This document shows, piece after piece, positions 8,945-18,112 of a stretch of 64,000 nucleotides of DNA (positions are counted from its first letter, which is position 1; each line of letters starts with the position of its first letter). Where the stretch lies: assembly GCA_019241645.1 (NCBI GenBank), contig JAFAWQ010000044.1:1-64000 (forward strand). The letters run 5' to 3'. The DNA is from Alphaproteobacteria bacterium. GTDB lineage: Bacteria; Pseudomonadota; Alphaproteobacteria; Micropepsales; Micropepsaceae. A program made the translations under genes and the position numbers. The notes under the pieces were generated by a model, which saw nothing but the letters and a program-made list of their open reading frames with translations, did not search any database and was not told the DNA's origin.

Positions 8945-10117
8945 TCAGTCCTTCACCAGCTCGAAAATTGCGCCATTTCCCGCTGAGCCGCCATGAAAGG
9001 TTACGCCGTAGAGGTTACCCTTCTCGTCCCCGATGACGCCGTGCCGGGGCCATGGTTCGCCGGGAAAATTGTAGAGAACCTTTTCCTTTCCGTTGGCGGC
9101 GATGTGGAACAGCAAACCGCTATACTCGCTCACGGCCATGCCAAAGAGCCCTCCTGATGCCGCGAGCGAAAGGTCGCCCACCGGCGCATACGGGTGGCCG
9201 TCGATGTCTTTGAATCTGTGCACGATGACGTAGGCTCCGTCCAACCCGATCCTGAAGACATTCACGCCCGCCGTGCCGTACAGATGACCCATGCCATCGC
9301 CGATCAAATCGCCATGAGGCGGGGCGTACTTCTTCGTGTGGTAAACGTGGAGTAGGGTTTCGCTTCCATCTGGCGCCAATTTGAAGATCGTGCCGCATCC
9401 ATAGCTGCGGCATTGCCAATCTCCGCCATACGGGGTCGTTCCGTACAGGTAACCGCTGCCATCCATGGTCAACCCGGTCCCTGGGTACGCGCCGTCTTCG
9501 ATCCCCGAGAAGGAATACAGCACCGAATAGGTTCCGTCCGCCGTCAGCTTGAACACAACACCGAAACCCTGTCCGCCCGCATACGTCGTTCCGTACAAAT
9601 CGCCGCTGGTGGCGTCCCAGGTAAGACGCCCCCTTGGATCGCTGCCATCGGAATCGGTGAAAGCGTGCAGCACCGTGTAGGCTCCGTCCGGCGCGATTTT
9701 GAATACGACGCCGCAGCCGTATCCGAAGCAGTAGTCCAGATTCCCACCCTGCGCTGCCACGCCATAAAGGTTGCCAGCATCGTCCCTCGTCAGACCATCA
9801 TCTGCGAGTCCAACCTCCCCATCCTGTTGTCCGGTAAAACGGTGGAGCACCGTTTCTTTTCCATCGGCAGAAACCTTGAACGCGACTCCCTTGCTCTTGA
9901 AGCCGCCGTAAAACGTGGTGCCGTAGAAATCGCCGGTCGCGCTGTCCCGAATGATCGCGCCTGGACCGCCCCCACCTTTCGCTCCGTTAAAGCTGTAGAG
10001 TGTCTTGTAGGTCCACGCCTCTGCTGCACCAATTCCGACGAGCGGTAGCAGGCAGAGAGCAAGCGCAACGCCTGCGACCCTGTGCGATGCACTGACAACA
10101 TCTTGAACCGCTTGCAT
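8945..10117 (-). CDS. secreted GloVer-repeat beta-propeller protein
   Basis: A 390-residue exported protein. I chose the ATG at 10117, which has GGGGAG eight bases upstream and gives a good signal peptide (a Leu/Ala-rich core ending GIGAAEA); the frame stays open further upstream to 10180. Seven repeats of the form VLY.F.G..DG..P....L..D..G.LYGTT..GG....GVVFK follow, consistent with a seven-bladed propeller. Unlike the 5477 protein, the F position is followed by N, T, S or Y and not Cys. Two repeats carry a CxxxGCG pair instead (YCFGYGCG, QCRSYGCG). The role is unknown. It lies 84 bp downstream of the M28 peptidase on the same strand. Confidence 0.85.
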   Translation of the reverse strand: MQAVQDVVSASHRVAGVALALCLLPLVGIGAAEAWTYKTLYSFNGAKGGGGPGAIIRDSATGDFYGTTFYGGFKSKGVAFKVSADGKETVLHRFTGQQDGEVGLADDGLTRDDAGNLYGVAAQGGNLDYCFGYGCGVVFKIAPDGAYTVLHAFTDSDGSDPRGRLTWDATSGDLYGTTYAGGQGFGVVFKLTADGTYSVLYSFSGIEDGAYPGTGLTMDGSGYLYGTTPYGGDWQCRSYGCGTIFKLAPDGSETLLHVYHTKKYAPPHGDLIGDGMGHLYGTAGVNVFRIGLDGAYVIVHRFKDIDGHPYAPVGDLSLAASGGLFGMAVSEYSGLLFHIAANGKEKVLYNFPGEPWPRHGVIGDEKGNLYGVTFHGGSAGNGAIFELVKD

Positions 10118-10201
10118 CGACTTTTCTCCCCGCAATCCAGGCACAATCAAACGCGCAAATCCGCGAACTCGCAACAACAAACGGCAATATTCGCGTGAGA
10201 C

Positions 10202-12538
10202 TTAGTGTGGCCGAATATTGACAGTATTGGCGAGAAGCACGCTGTCGCCGGATTGCGACGGCATCGCGGTTGCGGGACGCGCGGCTGCCATCGGTCTGGC
10301 GAAGTCCGGCAGGCCGTAGCGCCGCTCGGCGAAAAAGATGGCGAAAGCCTCGCGGCTCGCGGATGTGAGCGTGATGGCAAGATCGCGGCAGTCGCGCCCG
10401 GTGCAGGATAGGGAAGTATCGCCCGACCAGCCTTTCGGCGCTGCAACGTTTTCGCCGCGAATACGCAACGCCTTCAATTGCGCTTCCCGCGGAATGCGCA
10501 CCATCATCGCGTCCGTTTGCGCCGAACCGCGCAGTGCCAATGAAACGATGCGGCGGCCACCCTCCTGTTTCTCGCGGCTGACGGTGGCCTCCGGGAGCGG
10601 AAAGCGCTGCGCGCCAGCATCGGCCACATAAGCGCTGCCGAACGACAATCCGGAATAGGCTTCGGACTCGAAGCGAAAATGGCCAGCCCTCGAAAGTGAA
10701 GCGGGGGGAGGCTCCGTGCCGCTGCCTTTCCATGCCGTGTCGGCGATCCACCGCGCCGGTTGCTTGCCGTTCTGATAGTAGACGAGATTGAGCCGCTGCG
10801 GCCACGCCGTGCTATAGGCGGGCAGCAGTCCGGCAATCAAAGCACCAACGACAGCGGCGATCAGCAGTCCGGCCGACGTCCTCGACCACACGCGGCCCGG
10901 TAACGGATGCGCCGAGAGTAAGGGTACTAACGTCATCAATCCGAACGCCGCCGGCAGTGTGAACAGCGGATGCAGCTTCAACCCCATCAGCGATTCTCCG
11001 CTGGTGAGCAAGCCGAACCAGATCGTCAGCGCCGCGAGCGCGCTGACAAGCAACGCCCCCTGCCCGGCCGTACCGCGCCAACCCGCGCGCAACGATGCCG
11101 TCAAGAGCAGCAGCACTGCGGCAACCAGCGCGGGGAAAAGAAAGAAGGGGCTGAGACCCGGCAGGAACACGGCGCTGACCACCGCAAGCGCGGCCATCCA
11201 CAGCCATGCCGCCGTCGCTGCGCCGTGCACGCCGGCCATGCGCGAAACCGCCAATGTCATTCCCCACACGCCAACCGCCAGCGCAATGCGCATCGCCAGC
11301 GGATACGCATACGTGGGATCGGAATAACCGGAAATGGTCTGCGCCACGAACGCCAGCCCGAAGCCGAGCGCGACGCAGCCGACCAGCAGCGCGAGCGGCA
11401 TGAGTCCGGCGAAAAGCATCCCGCGTCGCCGGACGTCCGCATCACGCGTTTTCCACGACGCGAATGCGATCGCCAGCAAAGTTATGATGGAAAGCGGAAG
11501 TGCCCAACTCACCGGCGGTCGCGGAAGCCACAGCCCCAGCACGCTGACATACACGGCGTTTCCACTCTTGAGTTTCATGAAATCGCTATGCTGAAGGCCT
11601 CGCACAACGCCGAGGAGATTGTCTCCGTGCATTTGCAACGTGGCGCGGCTCAGATTCGCGCGCCTATCGCGCGGCGAATGGTAGTAGCGGATATCGCCGA
11701 CAAAGGCGAAGTTCAAGGCCGCCACGCCTTCGCGAAGAAACGGCGTCAGGTCGGTATCGTTGGGCAGGTATTTGTAGATTTCGCTGTACAATGAACTCGT
11801 CGCCGTCACCGGAACATGCGTTGCGTAGAGATCGATCAGCGCGGCATCGCCCGCGCTGGTTTGGAAGAGCAGGCTCTGGCCGCTACTGCCGCGCGCCTCC
11901 ACATTCACCACCGCGCCCACGCGCGCCTTCAGCCGAGGATTGGCGAGAAAGGCTTTGGCGCCTAGCAACCCAGCTTCCTCGCCATCGGTGAACAGCGCCA
12001 TCACGGGATGGCTGCCCGCAACATGCGCCGCCTTCAGTGCACGGATGGTTTCGAGAATGGTGGCAACGCCGGATTGATCGTCGGAGGCGCCTGGCCCTGC
12101 CGGCACGGAATCGTAATGTGCCATCATCACGATCGCCTTGCCCTCGCCCGGCACGACGTCGGCGACGATGTCCGTCACCGTCGCGCAGGCGACGAAGCTG
12201 AATCCATGCCAGGCGTTGCAACTGAAGGCCGTGAAGGTGTGCGATGGCACATGCAGCGTTGCGAGTTCGTTCAGGATGCGCGCACGGACCGCTGCGTTTT
12301 CCACACTCCCCACCGGGTGCGGACGCTCCGGCCCCAGTACGCGAGCGAGGACCGCGTCCGCGCGATTGGCCGAGAATCGTGCGGGATTTCCAGAGGTCGC
12401 ATCGGGAGTCAGCCGCGGCGTGTTTCCCCACAGGCACAATGCCCATACCGCCAGCACAATCAGCGCGAGGCCGCACATGCGCAGGACCGCTCGCGTTGTT
12501 TCGCTCAAGAATTCCTCCGCCCTGTGCAAAACCGCCAT
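10202..12538 (-). CDS. membrane-anchored M28-family zinc aminopeptidase
   Basis: A 778-residue protein from the ATG at 12538. An N-terminal transmembrane anchor (about 20-40) precedes the M28 peptidase domain. Zinc-ligand motifs are visible: MAHYDSVPAGPGASDDQSG (His and Asp), TDGEEAGLLGA (the Glu pair) and VVNVEARGSSG. The second half has about seven to eight hydrophobic segments, then a non-membrane C-terminal domain of ~200 residues. This layout (peptidase, multi-TM, soluble tail) matches large M28 membrane peptidases related to yeast Pff1/Fxna. The likely role is peptide processing or scavenging at the periplasmic face. It is divergent from the MFS gene, with 80 bp between the starts. Confidence 0.88.
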   Translation of the reverse strand: MAVLHRAEEFLSETTRAVLRMCGLALIVLAVWALCLWGNTPRLTPDATSGNPARFSANRADAVLARVLGPERPHPVGSVENAAVRARILNELATLHVPSHTFTAFSCNAWHGFSFVACATVTDIVADVVPGEGKAIVMMAHYDSVPAGPGASDDQSGVATILETIRALKAAHVAGSHPVMALFTDGEEAGLLGAKAFLANPRLKARVGAVVNVEARGSSGQSLLFQTSAGDAALIDLYATHVPVTATSSLYSEIYKYLPNDTDLTPFLREGVAALNFAFVGDIRYYHSPRDRRANLSRATLQMHGDNLLGVVRGLQHSDFMKLKSGNAVYVSVLGLWLPRPPVSWALPLSIITLLAIAFASWKTRDADVRRRGMLFAGLMPLALLVGCVALGFGLAFVAQTISGYSDPTYAYPLAMRIALAVGVWGMTLAVSRMAGVHGAATAAWLWMAALAVVSAVFLPGLSPFFLFPALVAAVLLLLTASLRAGWRGTAGQGALLVSALAALTIWFGLLTSGESLMGLKLHPLFTLPAAFGLMTLVPLLSAHPLPGRVWSRTSAGLLIAAVVGALIAGLLPAYSTAWPQRLNLVYYQNGKQPARWIADTAWKGSGTEPPPASLSRAGHFRFESEAYSGLSFGSAYVADAGAQRFPLPEATVSREKQEGGRRIVSLALRGSAQTDAMMVRIPREAQLKALRIRGENVAAPKGWSGDTSLSCTGRDCRDLAITLTSASREAFAIFFAERRYGLPDFARPMAAARPATAMPSQSGDSVLLANTVNIRPH

Positions 12539-12618
12539 GCGCAAACATGCTCTGGTTCGCGGCGGCAGGCTGCTTTAGCTTCCGCTGCCTTTGCAGCGCT
12601 GTCGAGTATCAACAATTC

Positions 12619-13812
12619 ATGCGCCTGAGCGCCCCGCCGTCCGTTCTCTTCTTCGCCAGCGCCGCCCACGGGCTGCATCATGTGCTGCTGGCGCTCTATC
12701 TGACCCTGGTGCTCATCATCGGGCAGGAGTGGCATCTGCCCTACAGCGAAATGATCGCGCTGTGGACGCTGGGTGCGATGCTGGTGGGTCTGGGTTCTCC
12801 ATTCGCGGGCTGGCTCGCGGACAGAATCGGCGAAACCAAAGTGCTGGTGCTGTGCTTTGCCGGGCTCGGCGTTTCCGGAATTCTCTGCGGTCTGGCGCGC
12901 AACACCGGCCAGATGGAAGGCGCGCTGGCGCTGCTCGGCCTTTCCGGCTCGATCTACCACCCGGTCGGTTTCTCGTGGGTGGTCAAGCACGCGACCGTGC
13001 GCGGCCGCGCCGTGGCGGCGACGGGGATAGCCGGCAGCATCGGCGTGGCATTGGGTCCGGTCACTGCGGCGTCGCTGGCTTCGCTTTGGGGCTGGCGGAT
13101 GGCGTTCATTTTGCCGGGCACGCTCACGCTGGCGATCGGGGCACTGCTGCTCGTGTTGCATCTAACCGGACGTATCTTGGATCGCGACGGCGATTCCGTA
13201 CCCTTGCCGGAGGTTCCGGGCGGGCTCGGCCGCACGCGTGTTTTCGTGGTGCTGGCATTCACCATGACCACCACGCTGATGATGAACTCGGCATTTCTTA
13301 CCGCGCTGCCGAAGCTTGTGCAGGTGAGCGGCCTCGCCGGAACCGCCGGTCTGTTCGGCGTTGGCGTGATCGCAGGTGTAATCCAACTGCTGGGCTCCGG
13401 CGCACAGTTCGCCGGCGGTCATTTCGCGGATCGCGGTATTGCCAAGCTCGCCTATCTCGGCGGCTTTGCTCTCCTCGCGCTTGTTTTTCCACTGATCGCG
13501 ATCGGTCACGGGTGGGGGATCGCAGCGGCCGGAATCGCCTCCGTCTTCCTGTTCGAATCGATGGCACCCGTCGAGACCATGTTTCTGGCGCGCTACACGC
13601 CCGCCACACGCCGCGGCACCGTCTTCGGCATTCGCTATGCACTCTCGGGAATCGGCACGCCCGGAGGCGTATGGCTTGTCGCGCATTTTTATAGCCCGAG
13701 CGTGCAGTTCCTCTACCTGTTCGTTGCGCTTGCCGTGCTCGCGGGCTTGGCCGGACTGGCCGCGTTTTTCCTGCCGCCGGAGAACGTCAGCCAGGCCGTT
13801 CCGGCAGAATAG
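12619..13812 (+). CDS. major facilitator superfamily transporter
   Basis: A 397-residue membrane protein with about twelve hydrophobic helices. The ATG at 12619 begins just before the first helix (SVLFFASAAHGLHHVLLALY); the frame is open for another 375 bp upstream, but that stretch lies opposite the 5' end of the M28 gene and is not membrane-like. The loop after TM2 carries GWLADRIGETKVLV, the MFS signature (G-x-L-A-D-R-x-G). A substrate cannot be read from the sequence. In this orientation it could share a control region with the divergent M28 peptidase, which would suit uptake of released peptides or amino acids (inference). Confidence 0.88.
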   Translation: MRLSAPPSVLFFASAAHGLHHVLLALYLTLVLIIGQEWHLPYSEMIALWTLGAMLVGLGSPFAGWLADRIGETKVLVLCFAGLGVSGILCGLARNTGQMEGALALLGLSGSIYHPVGFSWVVKHATVRGRAVAATGIAGSIGVALGPVTAASLASLWGWRMAFILPGTLTLAIGALLLVLHLTGRILDRDGDSVPLPEVPGGLGRTRVFVVLAFTMTTTLMMNSAFLTALPKLVQVSGLAGTAGLFGVGVIAGVIQLLGSGAQFAGGHFADRGIAKLAYLGGFALLALVFPLIAIGHGWGIAAAGIASVFLFESMAPVETMFLARYTPATRRGTVFGIRYALSGIGTPGGVWLVAHFYSPSVQFLYLFVALAVLAGLAGLAAFFLPPENVSQAVPAE

Positions 13813-13939
13813 ACTCCGGCTGCTTATTACTGTCACGGTTGTAATAGAAGCTGCGCTATCGTCTCTTGACCGCGACTGTCGGCCTTAGCAAAGTCGGCGG
13901 CCTCCCGGCCGGGGGGACAATCACAACAAGGGGGTGTTC

Positions 13940-15388
13940 ATGCGTCGCAATTTCGTAGTTTCGCTCGTCTTTGGTCTTGCGCTTTCCGCTTCAGCTTCGG
14001 CGGGCACGGTCACGCAGCTCGCCCATCAGCCGCCGGAAGGCTCCATCATCACCATGCTGATGACCGATGGCACGGTGCTGGCGCAGGGATTCAGCCAAAC
14101 AGGATGGTGGAAGCTCACACCCGATAACATGGGCAGCTACGTCAACGGCACCTGGACACAAGTGGCGAGCCTTCCCTCCGGCTACGCGCCAGATGCGATG
14201 GCAGAATCTGTGTTGCCCGATGGCAAGCTGATAATCGCCGGCGGCGAATACAATTTCGGCAGTTTCGCCTTTACCAACCAGAGCGCGCTTTACGACCCGT
14301 TCAAGAACAAATGGACCGACGTCACGCCGGACAAGCATCTGCTGAACTTCATCGGGGACTCAGGATCTAACGTGCTGCCGGACGGCCGCTTCCTCGTTGC
14401 CAAGAAATTCAGCAAGGGTATGTACGCCTTCGACTCCAAAACCATGACATGGTCAAAGTTGAAGTCCAAGGGCAAGGACGAGAGCTTCAATTCCGAGGAA
14501 GGATTGCAGCTGCTACCGGACGGTTCCTACCTGGTTGTCGAGGTGAAGGGGCATCCCAAGACCCAACGTTATGTCCCGAGCTCCGGTCAGTGGGTCGATG
14601 CCGGTAGCACGCCTGTCGATCTGCGCGGGCCACAGAATTGCTGCGGCCACTGCATTCCCTATGGCCCGAAGGACAAGTGCTACGATCCACCCGGCGAAAC
14701 CGGTGCATCGGCCCTGCTTCCCAATGGCACGGTGTTCTTCAGCGGCTCCATACCCGAAGGAGAGAACACGGCGCACACGGCCATCTACAATATCGCCCAA
14801 AACAAGTGGACGAAGGGCCCGGATATTCCGAACGGCGACGAAGCGTTCGATACTGGTGTCAGCGCCCTGCCGAACGGCAATGCCCTGGTGGAAGGCTACA
14901 ACGGCACGTTCTACGAATTTGACGGAACGAAACTTGTGACCCAGAGCGGCAGCGGCAGCTTCGGCGGCGACTGCATGACGAACCTGCCGTCGGGCGAGAT
15001 CCTGGTGGGCGGCTTTGAAGTTTATAAGCCGGCCGGCACATACCAGGCGGCGTGGCAGCCGGCGATCACGGATGTGCCTGCGTCGGTAACGCGCGGGCAG
15101 ACCTATAAGATCACCGGCAAGCAGTTCAACGGCATCTCTCAAGGGTCGTCGTTCGGCGATGAGTTCGACTCGCACAGCAACTACCCGCTCGTGCGCATCA
15201 CGAACAATTCGAGCCATCACGTGTTCTACGCGCGCACGCACGATCACAGCACCATGGGCGTGGCGACGGGCACGAAGTCGGTTTTCACCAATTTCGACGT
15301 GCCGTCGGGCATGGAAACGGGCGCCAGCAAGATTGAAGTGGTGGCGAACGGTATTCCTTCCGCGCCCGTCAACATCACGGTGAACTGA
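13940..15388 (+). CDS. secreted kelch/galactose-oxidase-like protein
   Basis: A 482-residue exported protein. The ATG at 13940 follows AAGGGGG; a GTG six bases earlier is less well placed. A signal peptide ends at ALSASASAG. The body contains kelch-type blades: repeated LPDGK/LPNGT turns after hydrophobic strands, each followed by a W-containing strand (NGTWTQV, KNKWTDV, TMTWSKL, QNKWTKG). A C-terminal all-beta domain from about residue 375 (PASVTRGQTYKITGKQFNG) resembles the domain that follows the propeller in galactose-oxidase-like proteins. The copper-ligand set of galactose oxidase was not identified, so this may be a binding protein and not an oxidase. A strong terminator follows. Confidence 0.8.
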   Translation: MRRNFVVSLVFGLALSASASAGTVTQLAHQPPEGSIITMLMTDGTVLAQGFSQTGWWKLTPDNMGSYVNGTWTQVASLPSGYAPDAMAESVLPDGKLIIAGGEYNFGSFAFTNQSALYDPFKNKWTDVTPDKHLLNFIGDSGSNVLPDGRFLVAKKFSKGMYAFDSKTMTWSKLKSKGKDESFNSEEGLQLLPDGSYLVVEVKGHPKTQRYVPSSGQWVDAGSTPVDLRGPQNCCGHCIPYGPKDKCYDPPGETGASALLPNGTVFFSGSIPEGENTAHTAIYNIAQNKWTKGPDIPNGDEAFDTGVSALPNGNALVEGYNGTFYEFDGTKLVTQSGSGSFGGDCMTNLPSGEILVGGFEVYKPAGTYQAAWQPAITDVPASVTRGQTYKITGKQFNGISQGSSFGDEFDSHSNYPLVRITNNSSHHVFYARTHDHSTMGVATGTKSVFTNFDVPSGMETGASKIEVVANGIPSAPVNITVN

Positions 15389-15389
15389 C

Positions 15390-15431
15390 GGAAAGCGGGC
15401 GCGCCCCTCGATCGCGCTCGCTTTCCCTTTT
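15390..15431 (+). terminator. intrinsic terminator after the kelch protein gene
   Basis: A 14-bp stem (15390-15403 with 15413-15426, one G-T pair) has a 9-nt loop and is followed by CTTTTCC. It starts two bases after the stop codon. Confidence 0.8.
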
Positions 15432-15456
15432 CCGCGAAACGCGCGACACTCCGGCC

Positions 15457-16395
15457 ATGTCACCCACTTGGCCGGAGTTGCCGTTTTCAGCCTGGAAAGA
15501 CACCTGCGCCACCTTGCAATTGTGGACGCAGGTCGCCGGCAAGGTGCGCCTGGCGCTAACGCCGTGGCTCAACCATTCCTGGCATGTGACCTTGCGCGTA
15601 ACGGCGCGCGGGCTTTCCACACCGCTCATCACCGACGGGATCAGCGATTTCCAGATCGAGTTCGATTTCCTTGACCATGTGCTGTGGGTCCGCACGGCCA
15701 ATGGCCATGCGCGCCAGCTGATGCTTCGCCCCATGCCGGTTGCGGAGTTCTACGGCGAACTGCTGCACCTGCTGTCGCAGCTCGGCATCGAGGCGCGGAT
15801 CGACCCGCTGCCGAATGAAATTCCCGGCGCCGTACCGTTCGACCGGGACACCAGGCACCGGTCCTACGACAGGGAATATGCGCAAGCCTTCTGGCGGGTG
15901 CTGCTGCGCGCGCATGAGGTGTTCTCGCATTTCCGCACCGCCTTTCTTGGCAAGGCGAGCCCCGTGCATTTCTTCTGGGGCAGTTTCGATCTGGCCGTAA
16001 CGCGCTTTTCGGGCCGCCCTGCCCCGCTCCATCCCGGCGGCGTTCCGCATCTGCCGGATGCTGTCGTGCGCGAAGCCTATAGCCACGAAGTGTCCAGCGC
16101 CGGCTTCTGGCCGGGCGGCGGACCGATCGATTACGCCGCTTTCTATTCGTACGCTTATCCGGTGCCGGACGGCTTTGGCTCCGCGCCGGTGCAACCGGCG
16201 CAAGCCTTCTTCAACAAGGAACTGGGCGAATACCTTCTGCCCTACGACGCGGTACGCGGGGCCGCGGATCCAAACCGGACATTGCTTGACTTTCTGCAAT
16301 CGACCTATGCGGCCGCCGCCGGCCTGGCGCGCTGGGACCGTGCGGCGTTGGAATGCGACCTCGGGCGCCCGGGCGAACCACGAGCTGTGCCGTAG
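15457..16395 (+). CDS. DUF5996 family protein
   Basis: A 312-residue soluble protein matching the DUF5996 family over its whole length. It begins WPELPFSAWKDTCATLQLWT and continues with the KVRLAL.P..NH.WHVTL motif, EFDFLDHVLW, and the family-defining block PVHFFWGSFDLAVTRFSGR (about residues 168-186). Next comes EAYSHEVSSAGFWPGG, then a YAYPVPDGF segment. The family is widespread in bacteria but has no established biochemical function; the many conserved His, Asp, Trp and Glu residues suggest an enzyme fold. The ATG is 68 bp after the previous stop, beyond the terminator, so the gene probably has its own promoter. The following M23 gene is 67 bp downstream and may be co-transcribed. Confidence 0.85.
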   Translation: MSPTWPELPFSAWKDTCATLQLWTQVAGKVRLALTPWLNHSWHVTLRVTARGLSTPLITDGISDFQIEFDFLDHVLWVRTANGHARQLMLRPMPVAEFYGELLHLLSQLGIEARIDPLPNEIPGAVPFDRDTRHRSYDREYAQAFWRVLLRAHEVFSHFRTAFLGKASPVHFFWGSFDLAVTRFSGRPAPLHPGGVPHLPDAVVREAYSHEVSSAGFWPGGGPIDYAAFYSYAYPVPDGFGSAPVQPAQAFFNKELGEYLLPYDAVRGAADPNRTLLDFLQSTYAAAAGLARWDRAALECDLGRPGEPRAVP

Positions 16396-16462
16396 GAGAA
16401 CGCCTTCTCGCATAGCCGCAAATGTGGCAGACTGGGGCTCGGGCCAGGTCGGGGGATCGGTC

Positions 16463-17515
16463 GTGAAAAACGCTCTCGCAATACTTGCAGTACTCGGGGC
16501 CGCCGGTTCACCGCTGCCGGCACCGACATCCGTCGCCACGACACAGACCCAGGCCGCGGACGACCTATGGCGCTGGCCGTTGGACGATTACGGCCGCGAT
16601 GCCATTGGCCAGGATTATGCCGAGTACAATGCTTGCCTGAAGAACTGCAGACATCACAGCCATCTGCATCACACCGGCATCGACATCCCTGCCCCGAAGG
16701 GAACGCCGGTAAAGGCAGTCGCGGATGGTATCGTCGCCAACCTCATTCCCAACGACACCGGCTGCGCTTCCGATTGCACCGATCACGGCGCCGGCAACAC
16801 CATCATTCTGCAGCACGGCCGCAAGTACAGCGGCTATCAGCATATGCTTGATTTTGACGATGGGGATTCGCTGATTAAGAAAATCAAACAGAAATGCGCG
16901 TTCTACGACCGCTCCGATGAGAATGGCGTGCACGTTTCCGGTTGGGAATGCAGCGAGGCGAACAATATCGCGGTGAAACAGGGCGACGTTATTGGATATG
17001 TCGGAGGAACGGGCGCGGGCCGCAAGAACAAGGTGCGTCATCAGCTCCATTTCGAAGCCGCGACCTTCGCTACGCTGTACTCCTACGCCTGCTATGTCGA
17101 CGCCAGTTGCTGTCCGAAGCACGAATGCTTTGGATATGTCGGCATCCATCCGTTCGAGGTCGACTACAACGATCCGGTCAACGACTTCGAGAACAGCAAC
17201 GGGCAGGTGAAGGTTCACGTCAAGTTGGGCCCGCAGGGCGAAGGAATCGGTTTGCGCATAGGCCCGACCGACTCTTATGACCTGCAGACGCGCTGGCATG
17301 CTACCGACGGCGCCTATTGGGCAATTCGCCAAGCCGTGCCGACAGCGGATTGCGATCAGGGCTGGTACAAGCTCATGAAGGTCCAAACCTTCCCGCCGCC
17401 AATCAGTGAATACTTCGACCCGACCGACGCAACACGTCATGGGGCGGGCACGCTGCCGGATGTCTGGGTGTGTATAGGCAATGGCTCGGATCAGTACGTT
17501 GTTCCCGTATTGTAG
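16463..17515 (+). CDS. Cys-rich secreted M23 (LytM-like) protein
   Basis: A 350-residue exported protein with a GTG start preceded by GGGGGAT; the signal segment ends near TQAAD. The LytM/M23 core shows HHTGIDIPAPKGTPVKAVADG (Zn ligands His and Asp), GNTIILQHG with YSGYQHM, and a terminal RHQLHFE. In active M23 enzymes the last motif is normally HLHFE, so the first His is Gln here and catalytic competence is uncertain. About a dozen Cys are scattered through the core (NACLKNC, CASDC, YACYVDASCCPKHEC), unusual for M23 and indicating several disulfides. A C-terminal ~100-residue domain looks SH3-like (VKVHVKLGPQGEGIGLRIGP). It may bind or cut peptidoglycan. Confidence 0.8.
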   Translation: MKNALAILAVLGAAGSPLPAPTSVATTQTQAADDLWRWPLDDYGRDAIGQDYAEYNACLKNCRHHSHLHHTGIDIPAPKGTPVKAVADGIVANLIPNDTGCASDCTDHGAGNTIILQHGRKYSGYQHMLDFDDGDSLIKKIKQKCAFYDRSDENGVHVSGWECSEANNIAVKQGDVIGYVGGTGAGRKNKVRHQLHFEAATFATLYSYACYVDASCCPKHECFGYVGIHPFEVDYNDPVNDFENSNGQVKVHVKLGPQGEGIGLRIGPTDSYDLQTRWHATDGAYWAIRQAVPTADCDQGWYKLMKVQTFPPPISEYFDPTDATRHGAGTLPDVWVCIGNGSDQYVVPVL

Positions 17516-17660
17516 TTGAGCCCGGTCGCCGCGAGCGCCCATTGCCGGAACTCCGATGATGTCCTAAGAACGCGATGCAACCTGCGACTGGTTCGCAATT
17601 GTGTGTATGGTGAGCAGCCGTACTGAACGATCCCCACGCTCGGACAGAATCTGCTCAAGC

Positions 17661-18041
17661 ATGAGCCGGTACCTGCGCCTTGCGGCTGTCCATGTCGCGC
17701 TTTTCGCGATGATGGCGCACGCGCTCGTGCCCAGCGGCTGGATGCCGAACGGCAACATCGGCTCTGGCGGCGCGGCGATAATCCCGTGTGACGGCATCCA
17801 TCATCACGGCATGGACATGGGCGGACCGGCAAAGCCGAAGCCCAAGCAGGACAATTCGCACCGTCATGACGTCTGCCCGTTCGCGGCGGCCCCGCATCTT
17901 GGGCAACCGGCCAGTCTTCCCGGCCTGATCCCGCGCACGCTAGCGCTTGCTGGCGTCCAGCTATTCACGAACTTGCCGCGCGTGACAGTCAACGCGCGCG
18001 TCTCGCCACAATCCGCCCGCGCGCCACCGCAACTCGCCTGA
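17661..18041 (+). CDS. DUF2946 family protein (copper-locus associated)
   Basis: A 126-residue protein from the ATG at 17661; an upstream in-frame ATG at 17607 is also possible. The N-terminus is a hydrophobic segment (LRLAAVHVALFAMMAHALVP) followed by GWMPN, the hallmark of DUF2946. An IIPCDG motif, a His/Met cluster (HHHGMDMGG) and a conserved CPFAAAPHLG follow. DUF2946 proteins are small exported or membrane proteins commonly encoded beside copper-resistance and TonB-receptor genes. The His, Met and Cys residues could handle copper. Its location directly before the barrel-copC-copD genes supports this, though the function is unproven. Confidence 0.75.
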   Translation: MSRYLRLAAVHVALFAMMAHALVPSGWMPNGNIGSGGAAIIPCDGIHHHGMDMGGPAKPKPKQDNSHRHDVCPFAAAPHLGQPASLPGLIPRTLALAGVQLFTNLPRVTVNARVSPQSARAPPQLA

Positions 18042-18112
18042 GAAATGTATCCGCGCGGACGTGCCTCAAAGCGGCGCGTCCGTCTCTGCGCACTCTCATT
18101 TGCGAGCAAATC

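Noticed and set aside
12244-12618. An N-terminal extension of the MFS transporter by 125 codons
   Set aside because: The extension overlaps the 5' part of the M28 gene on the other strand, is Arg/Pro-rich, and would put a non-membrane segment before helix 1. The ATG at 12619 fits MFS proteins.
14513-15463. A 316-codon frame on the minus strand
   Set aside because: It lies opposite the kelch-like gene, which has a signal peptide, a ribosome site and repeats; the antisense product is Arg/His-rich noise.
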